Position numbers and translations under genes: made by a program. Shown here piece after piece: positions 58,358-64,000 of a DNA stretch of 64,000 bases (position 1 is its first letter; each line of letters begins with the position of its first letter). Origin of the DNA: Devosia sp. A16 (GTDB lineage Bacteria > Pseudomonadota > Alphaproteobacteria > Rhizobiales > Devosiaceae); assembly GCF_001402915.1 (NCBI RefSeq), contig NZ_CP012945.1, positions 682,001 through 746,000 on the forward strand. The letters are read 5' to 3'. The notes beneath the pieces are model-generated. The model was not told the DNA's origin, searched no databases, and was given only the letters and a program-made list of their open reading frames with translations.

Positions 58358-59759
58358 ATGGTCACGGACACAGCACAGCCAAGCCGGATCGAGCAGGTGA
58401 TGGCCACCATCAGCGGGCGGATCGCGGCGCGCAGCCTCGTCGCGGGCGCGCGGCTGCCCTCGCTGCGCGGCTTCGCCCGCTCGGCCGGCGTCTCGGTTTC
58501 GACGGTGGTCGAGGCCTATAACCGGCTGGCGGCGGCGGGCGCCATCGTCTCGCGGCCTGGCTCGGGCTTTTACGTCGCGCCGCAACTGGCGCCGATGCAG
58601 CTCTCGGCGGTGGAGCCGAAACGCGATCGGGCCATCGATCCGCTCTGGGTGTCGCGCCAGTCGCTCGAGGCCGACGATGCCGTGCCCAAGCCCGGCTGCG
58701 GCTGGCTGCCGGCCGGCTGGATGGCCGAGCAGAGCCTCAGGCGCGCGCTGCGCACCGTGTCGCGCGGCGGCATCGAGGCGCTGGCCAATTACGGCGCGCC
58801 GCTTGGCCTGCTGCCGCTGCGCCGGCTGATCAGCCGGCGGCTGGGTGAGCGCGGCGTCGAGGCGGCGCCCGACCAGATCATCCTCACCGAAAGCGGCACC
58901 CAGGCGATCGACCTGATCTGCCGCTTCCTCCTCGAGCCGGGCGACACCGTGCTGGTCGACGATCCCTGCTACTTCAACTTCCAGGCGCTGCTGCGGGCCC
59001 ATCGGGTACGGGTGGTGAGCGTGCCCTACACGGCGAGCGGCCCCGATATCGCGGCCTTCGCCACCGTGCTCGCGGCCGAACGCCCGCGCCTCTACATCAC
59101 CAATTCGGCCGTCCATAACCCCACCGGCGCGACGCTCTCGCCGGTCACCGCGCATCGCGTGCTGAAGCTTGCCGACCAGCACGGGCTCACCATCGTCGAA
59201 GACGATATCTTCGCCGATTTTCGAGCACAGCCCGGCGCCGCGCCTCGCCGGCTTCGACGGGCTCGAGCGGGTGATCGAGATCGGCAGCTTCTCGAAAACG
59301 CTTTCGGCTTCGCTGCGCTGCGGCTTCATCGCCGCCCGGCGCGAGTGGCTCGAGCCCCTGCTCGACCTCAAGATCGCCACCATGTTCGGCGGCGCCCGGC
59401 TGAACGAGGAGCTGGTCCATGCCGTGCTGAGCGACGGTCGTTTCCACCGCCACGCCGAGGCGCTGCGGCAGCGGCTGGAGCGGGCCCGCCGCGCCGTCGG
59501 CGACCGGCTCAGGCAGCTCGGCATCGTCCCCGCCATCGAGCCCCGCGCCGGCATGTTCCTGTGGTGCACCCTGCCCGACGGCCGCGACAGCGCCGATCTC
59601 GCCCGCGCCGCGCTGGCGCACGGCATGGTGCTCGCCCCCGGCAACGCCTTCAGCGCTGCCCAGGCGGCCGCCGGCTTCATGCGCTTCAACGTGGCGCAGA
59701 TGGAGGAGCCGAGTTTTGCCGTGCTGGAGCAACTGCTGGCGGCGGAGCCGGTACGGTAA
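58358..59759 (+). pseudogene. MocR/GntR-type regulator with aminotransferase domain, +1 frameshift
   Basis: The first frame encodes a GntR winged helix (residues 1-80: RLPSLRGFARSAGVSVSTVVEAYNRL) and an aminotransferase-like PLP domain up to IVEDDIFADF. After a TTTT run (59218-59221) the first frame becomes arginine-rich nonsense, whereas the shifted frame restores the expected EHSPAPRLAGFDGLERVIEIGSFSKTLSAS, with the PLP Lys candidate in FSKT, and runs to FNVAQMEEPSFAVLEQLL at 59759. Removing one T would give a full-length product of about 466 residues. This is either a real inactivation of the exporter's regulator or a sequencing error. Confidence 0.85.
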
Positions 59760-59916
59760 GGCGCTTCACCGATCGCGCCATACCGATTGACCCAATGGTG
59801 ATGCTCAAGGCCGCCGAACAATCACGACTGGTTACTCTTGGGAACAAAACAGAAACATACTGATGACAGCCGCCTCGGGACCATGTAACGATCCTTCCGG
59901 CTTGGGGGAGTTCATC

Positions 59917-61245
59917 ATGCAATGGTACTATTCGGCTGACGGCGCTGCAGTGGGGCCGCGTTCGGCAGCCGATATCGAAGATCTGTTCGTCGCCCGTCAG
60001 ATTACGTCGGATACACTGGTCTGGCGCAAAGGTCTGGCCGACTGGGTGGCGCTCGGCGATACTGAGGAATTCGCCCATCTGGCAGATACCGAGGCGCCGC
60101 CGGCCCCACCTGAGGCGTACCGGCAAGCAATGGCGCAAGACGGCGGGGGCGAGGCGCCGCTCGATACTCGCCATGCCGATGACGATGCGCGCGTCGCCAC
60201 TGCCGACGATCACGACGAGGACGACGATGAGCCGGCGTTCGAACCGGCCGCAGCGTCGGCGGGGCCAAGGCTCGCCGGCCCGTGGGAGCGCTATTTCGCG
60301 CGCTCGATTGATCTCACCATCATCCTGTCGCTTCTCGTCACCGGCCTCTACCTGGTACTGCCCTCGATCAGCCCCCAGCTGGCGCTCGATCTCTACAACG
60401 CCCAACCGGGAGCAGTGGCGCTCCTGCTCTTGCCGCTGGCGCTCTTCATCAATGCCGGCATCATCACCCTCTGCGGCAATTCCCTGGGCAAGGCCATCTT
60501 CGCCATCCGGGCAGAACCCATCGACGGCCGGCAGCGCTTTGGCTTCGGCGGCACCCTGAAGCGCGAGTTCACGGTGTGGCTGCGGGGGCTGGCGCTCGGC
60601 ATTCCCGTGTTCAACCTGTTCACCATGGTACCGGCCTACCGGGCGGTCGGCAGCGGCAAGCCGGCGCCGTATGATATCGGCCGCGCTGCGGTGCGCTCAT
60701 ACTCCAATAGTCAGTTGCGCAGCACACTGGGGATGGTGTTGGGCATGCTGCTCTATCTCGGCATCTTCGCGCTCAACGGCATGGAACGCGCCCAGCAAGA
60801 CGCCCTCGCACAGCCCAGCAACTGGACCCACCCCACCACTCAGATCACGACCACCATCCCCGCCGGCTGGCAATACGAAGCGCTGCCCGGACCCGACGGC
60901 ACCACGCTGCACGGCTTCGGCAACGCCGGGATCGGCATCGCAGCCTTCTTTGTGGTGGAAACCTTCGAGGGCGGCGACATGGCGGCCTACACCGCCGCCG
61001 TCACCAGCAATCTCGGCGCCAACGCTACGCTTGGCGCCTGGTCGATGTCGAACCTGCCGGGCGTCTGGAAAGCCAGCGGCCAGATGCTTCCAAGCGGCTA
61101 CGCCAGCACCGTTTACGCCGCACGGAACGGCACCCAGTACTGGCGCATCGTCTATGTCAACGAGCGCTCGACCACCCCCCGCGAGATCAGCGACACGGTG
61201 ATGAGCGCCGCGCTGTTCCGCAGCGCGGGGATCGGCGCACAGTGA
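59917..61245 (+). CDS. GYF_2-RDD membrane protein with periplasmic C-terminal domain, copy 1
   Basis: 442 residues from ATG 59917, with GGGGGAG upstream; a longer reading from 59863 is open. A GYF_2 domain (MQWYYSADGAAVGPRSAADI; LVWRKGLADWVALGD) covers residues 1-50. An acidic linker leads to an RDD-type membrane domain (WERYFARSIDLTIILS, Arg129/Asp132), with helices to about 275. The last 150 residues are soluble (PAGWQYEALPGPDGTTLHGF; GAWSMSNLPGVWKASGQ). The GYF_2 part suggests a cytoplasmic peptide-binding module, and RDD domains are proposed transporters. The function is unknown. It is coupled by GTGA to a small membrane protein gene. Confidence 0.85.
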   Translation: MQWYYSADGAAVGPRSAADIEDLFVARQITSDTLVWRKGLADWVALGDTEEFAHLADTEAPPAPPEAYRQAMAQDGGGEAPLDTRHADDDARVATADDHDEDDDEPAFEPAAASAGPRLAGPWERYFARSIDLTIILSLLVTGLYLVLPSISPQLALDLYNAQPGAVALLLLPLALFINAGIITLCGNSLGKAIFAIRAEPIDGRQRFGFGGTLKREFTVWLRGLALGIPVFNLFTMVPAYRAVGSGKPAPYDIGRAAVRSYSNSQLRSTLGMVLGMLLYLGIFALNGMERAQQDALAQPSNWTHPTTQITTTIPAGWQYEALPGPDGTTLHGFGNAGIGIAAFFVVETFEGGDMAAYTAAVTSNLGANATLGAWSMSNLPGVWKASGQMLPSGYASTVYAARNGTQYWRIVYVNERSTTPREISDTVMSAALFRSAGIGAQ

Positions 61246-61532
61246 ACGACGACCAGTTGGTGCGAGGCATGGAGGCCCTGGTCGTCGAAGCGACCCGCGA
61301 CACGCCCCGCCTGACGCGGGAGCAGGTTGCGGCGCTCGCCGCGGCGGAGCGGAAGACGGCAGCAGACGTCCTGTATCGCCGCGTTCCCAGCCTCTATCTG
61401 GCGGTGAACGACGTCGTCGAGAGGTTCGAGCGCATGCGACGCCATCGTCGAGCGCGCCGCGTGGCGGGGGTGGCGTGGCTCCTGATGGCCCTGTTCCTCG
61501 CCGCCTACACCATGCAACGCGCTATCGGCTGA
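61242..61532 (+). CDS. Small C-tail-anchored membrane protein, cassette copy 1
   Basis: 96 residues from a GTG that overlaps the preceding stop by GTGA. The first 70 residues are helical and charged (EALVVEATRDTPRLTREQVAALAAAERKT), then a basic stretch RRHRRARR and a hydrophobic C-terminal helix (VAGVAWLLMALFLAAYTM). It is the partner of the GYF-RDD gene and is repeated at 62950. Confidence 0.75.
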   Translation: MNDDQLVRGMEALVVEATRDTPRLTREQVAALAAAERKTAADVLYRRVPSLYLAVNDVVERFERMRRHRRARRVAGVAWLLMALFLAAYTMQRAIG

Positions 61533-61567
61533 CGCGCGCCGCGCTGGAGCAAATGGGGGAGTTGGCA

Positions 61568-62953
61568 ATGCAGTGGTACTATTCGGCTGATGGCGCCGCG
61601 GTCGGGCCGCATTCCGAAGATGACATCGAAGACCTGTTCGCTACCGGCGAGGTTGCGGGGGATACGTTAGTCTGGCGCAAGGGCTTTGCCGAGTGGACGC
61701 CGCTCGCCGATACTGACGAGTTCGCACAGCTGGCCGATGCCGGCCTGCCGCCGCCGCTGCCGCGGGCGCAACGCAAAGCAGCGGACTATGGCGCCGACGA
61801 CGACGTGCTCGGCGCCGAGCGCCTGGCGGACGATGGGCGCGCCGGCCGCCAAGATGGCGACACGCGGGTCACAACCTCCCACTTCACTGCCGCCACGGCT
61901 GCGCCGGTTCTGGCGGGGCCGTGGACGCGTTACTTCGCGCGCTCCATCGACATGATCATCATCATCTCGGCGTTGTCCGTCGGTGTCTATGGGGTGCTGC
62001 CTGCGGTGAACCCTCGATATTTCTCTAGCATCCACCTCGCAAACCCGACAGCGATCCTGATCTGGCTGTTTCCGTCGGCCTTCCTCACCAATGCCATCAT
62101 CATCACGCTGTTCGGCAACTCGCTGGGCAAGGCCATTTTCGCCATCCGAGCCGAGCCCAATGACCCCGACAGGTATTTCGGCTGGGGCGGCAACATCGTC
62201 CGCGAGTTCCGCGTCTGGTTCCAGGGGATGGCGCTGTACATCCCGCTGCTCAATTTCTTCACCATGATACCGGCCTTCCGCCGTGTGCTGCGTGGCGCGC
62301 CAACCGCCTACGACCTCGGTCGCGTCAGCGTCCGCGCCTATTCGCAAAGCCGCCTTCGCCGCACCCTGGGCATTCTGTTTGCCCTGCTGCTCTATGTCGG
62401 CGTGGCCGCGCTGGCCGCGGTGGAACGCAGCGGCATGTTCAGCGGCAGCCCGGCGCCCTCCGATCCGGCGTTCGTTTCCCAGTCCTCGCCCGCCCTCTCC
62501 TCACCCGGCGGAATCGCGCGCCCCACCAGCTGGTCCAACCCCGCCACCCACATCTCCACCACCATCCCCGGTGGTTGGAGCTACGAGGCCTTTGCCGGCC
62601 CCGACGGCGGCACCCTCTATGGTTTCACCCAGGTGGAGACCGGCCTCGTCGCCATTCTGGCGGCTGAGAGCCTGCCGAACCTCGGCATCAAGGATTATCT
62701 CCCGGCGCTGGCGAAGGGGGTGAGCGCCACCATCGGACTGGGCGATTGGTCGATGTCGAACCTGCCGGGAGTCTGGACGGCCCACGGTCAGACGACGCCC
62801 GCCGGTTACCCGGCGACCGTCCATGCCGCGCAGGCCGGCACCCAGTTCTGGCGCATCGTCTACATCGACCAGCTCTCGACCACCCCTCGCGTGATCGTCG
62901 AGCCGGAAATGACGGCGGCCCTGTTCCGGAGCGTGGGGCTCGGCGCGCGATGA
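61568..62953 (+). CDS. GYF_2-RDD membrane protein with periplasmic C-terminal domain, copy 2
   Basis: 461 residues from ATG 61568, a diverged paralogue of the gene at 59917 with the same order: GYF_2 domain (MQWYYSADGAAVGPHSEDDI; LVWRKGFAEWTPLAD), linker, RDD-type domain (WTRYFARSIDMIIIIS) and C-terminal soluble region (PGGWSYEAFAGPDGGTLYGF; GDWSMSNLPGVWTAHG). The linker and the segment after the last helix differ most. The two copies keep the GYF and C-terminal motifs almost unchanged, pointing to constraint there. Confidence 0.85.
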   Translation: MQWYYSADGAAVGPHSEDDIEDLFATGEVAGDTLVWRKGFAEWTPLADTDEFAQLADAGLPPPLPRAQRKAADYGADDDVLGAERLADDGRAGRQDGDTRVTTSHFTAATAAPVLAGPWTRYFARSIDMIIIISALSVGVYGVLPAVNPRYFSSIHLANPTAILIWLFPSAFLTNAIIITLFGNSLGKAIFAIRAEPNDPDRYFGWGGNIVREFRVWFQGMALYIPLLNFFTMIPAFRRVLRGAPTAYDLGRVSVRAYSQSRLRRTLGILFALLLYVGVAALAAVERSGMFSGSPAPSDPAFVSQSSPALSSPGGIARPTSWSNPATHISTTIPGGWSYEAFAGPDGGTLYGFTQVETGLVAILAAESLPNLGIKDYLPALAKGVSATIGLGDWSMSNLPGVWTAHGQTTPAGYPATVHAAQAGTQFWRIVYIDQLSTTPRVIVEPEMTAALFRSVGLGAR

Positions 62954-63241
62954 ACGACGACGAGCTGGTGCGTGAGATCGAAGCCCTGGTCGTCGAAGCA
63001 ACCCGCGACACGCCCCGCATGACCCCGGAGCAGGTTGCGGCCCGGACCGCCGCCGAGCGCAAAGCGGCGATGGACGCCATCTATAGCCGCAGCCCCGGCC
63101 TCTACGAGGCGGTCACGGAGATCGCCAGACGGGTGCAACGGAGGCAGGAGCGCCGCCACCTGCTCCGCCGCCTCGGGGGTGCTGCTGTTCATTCTGCTGC
63201 TTTGCTTCGTGTTCGCCGCCATCAAGGACGCTTACACTTGA
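62950..63241 (+). pseudogene. Small C-tail-anchored membrane protein, cassette copy 2, frameshifted
   Basis: Begins MNDDELVREIEALVVEATRDT, closely matching copy 1. After residue 75 the annotated frame diverges at a run of five G (63175-63179) and ends at 63246 in a nonsense tail. The next frame gives GVLLFILLLCFVFAAIKDAYT, a hydrophobic C-terminal helix as in copy 1, ending at 63241. One G fewer would restore a full-length protein. As written the product would lack its membrane anchor. Confidence 0.75.
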
Positions 63242-63294
63242 GCTGACCGCGGGTATGCGGCGGGCCCCGGCCGCCACCGCGCGCGTCATCCCCC

Positions 63295-64000
63295 TCACCC
63301 CACCATCGCCCTCAACCCCTCCGGCGCCCCCTCGAACGCGTACGCATTGAGGAACTGCCGCGTGCGCAGCAGCTCTCGATCCACTTCGCTCACACCTGCC
63401 TCGTCGCACACCGCCTGCCAGCTGCCGAGGATCGCCTCGATCTGCGCCTGTGCGATGCCCAGCGCCTCCTCTGCGCTGAGCTGAAACGCCGCGGCGCCCT
63501 CCACGCAGGTCATGATCCGGCTCATGCGGTTGTCGCCGGCGATCAGCATGGCCTGCGAGGCCTCGTTGCCGGCGCGGGGCTGCGGGCAGATGTCGTAGGC
63601 GGGGGTGAGAGTGAGGTCGCGGCCGTTCCAGAACGCGGCGTGGTTGCGGGCGTGATCGTCGGTGTTGCCGCTGAGGATGTTGAACATCAGGCGGGCGAAC
63701 AGCTCGCGCAGGCTCGCCCTTGGTTTTTCGAAACGATGGCGGATGATCTCGGCCAGATCCGCATAGCTCGCGTAGCGCGCCAGCATTTCATCGAGCCCGA
63801 TCAGGGTGAGGCCGGAGACCATGCCGCGGCGCACCCAGCCGCCCGGCACACGCTGCCGATCGAAACGCTCGACCAGCAGCACATCCCTGCCGGCGGCCCG
63901 CGCCATGCGCACGGGGGCGACCGCGATGCCGGCGAGGGCAGCGAGCCGCATGGCGACGAACTCGGCTTTCACAACGCTATAGAGATCGCCCTGAGCCGAG
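63295..64000 (-). CDS. HipA-like serine/threonine kinase, C-terminal part (5' end outside window)
   Basis: The frame stays open through the window edge (about 235 residues visible), so a GTG at 63972 is not the start. HipA-type motifs are present: VVKAEFVAMRLAALAGI, LLVERFDRQ, FNILSGNTDDHARNHAAFW (catalytic Asp and Asn) and LTPAYDICPQ (metal Asp). HipA kinases are toxins that phosphorylate aminoacyl-tRNA synthetase; the partner HipB should lie just outside the window. Completeness and toxicity cannot be judged. Confidence 0.88.
   Translation of the reverse strand, partial: SAQGDLYSVVKAEFVAMRLAALAGIAVAPVRMARAAGRDVLLVERFDRQRVPGGWVRRGMVSGLTLIGLDEMLARYASYADLAEIIRHRFEKPRASLRELFARLMFNILSGNTDDHARNHAAFWNGRDLTLTPAYDICPQPRAGNEASQAMLIAGDNRMSRIMTCVEGAAAFQLSAEEALGIAQAQIEAILGSWQAVCDEAGVSEVDRELLRTRQFLNAYAFEGAPEGLRAMVG

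Overview
The window reads as chromosomal DNA of a G+C-rich alphaproteobacterium, probably of the order Hyphomicrobiales (Devosia-like). This is inferred from strong G/C third-position bias, densely packed 4-bp overlapping operons, a subunit I/III-fused cytochrome oxidase, a carbohydrate ABC uptake locus next to paired enolase-superfamily dehydratases, an EcfG-type promoter, and intergenic G+C-rich palindromic repeats common in that order. No rRNA, tRNA, CRISPR array, transposase or phage gene was recognised.

Layout. 1-2.7 kb: end of a peptide ABC transporter operon and an amidohydrolase. 2.7-4.2 kb: a GNAT-Rnk fusion protein and a VOC protein. 4.2-19.6 kb: a surface glycan/glycoprotein locus with a GT4 glycosyltransferase, a nucleotide-sugar epimerase, an FkbM methyltransferase, two GT-C membrane glycosyltransferases plus a DUF2298 (YYY) membrane protein, UDP-galactopyranose mutase, a GT2 transferase, an outer-membrane barrel, a flippase-like protein, a Thr/Pro-repeat protein overlapping an exosortase-like gene, and a decaprenyl-phosphate phosphoribosyltransferase-like UbiA protein. 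19.7-28.5 kb: respiration, with a membrane PQQ dehydrogenase, a triheme cytochrome c, a CtaG-like protein, fused cytochrome oxidase subunits and a cytochrome b561. 28.5-30.7 kb: a stress-type SDR and three small proteins, one behind an EcfG-like promoter. 30.9-33.9 kb: a large AfsR/SARP-type BTAD/NB-ARC/TPR regulator. 34-46.8 kb: sugar catabolism, with an orphan solute-binding protein, a GntR regulator with a perfect 20-bp palindrome, two enolase-superfamily dehydratases, a BadF-type kinase, a complete sugar ABC importer, a SIS-domain protein and a ROK regulator. 46.9-55 kb: an ABC exporter, a transglutaminase-like protease, a two-component system with three candidate operators, DedA and TerC-CBS-CorC membrane proteins. 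55.3-56.9 kb: a YCII/ECF42 sigma pair with its own promoter. 57.4-59.8 kb: a DMT exporter divergent from a frameshifted MocR regulator. 59.9-63.2 kb: a tandemly duplicated GYF/RDD two-gene cassette. 63.3 kb to the end: a truncated HipA-like kinase.

The most interesting candidate system is at 10.4-18.7 kb. A translationally coupled run (GT2, DUF2298, barrel, flippase-like, Thr/Pro-repeat protein, exosortase-like, GT-C) links a probable cell-surface stalk protein to its own sorting enzyme and to lipid-linked-sugar glycosyltransferases. Divergent or convergent neighbours encode Glf and a DPPR-synthase-like enzyme, which could supply galactofuranose and decaprenyl-phosphoryl pentose. Assignments are based on motif reading and were not tested by database search.
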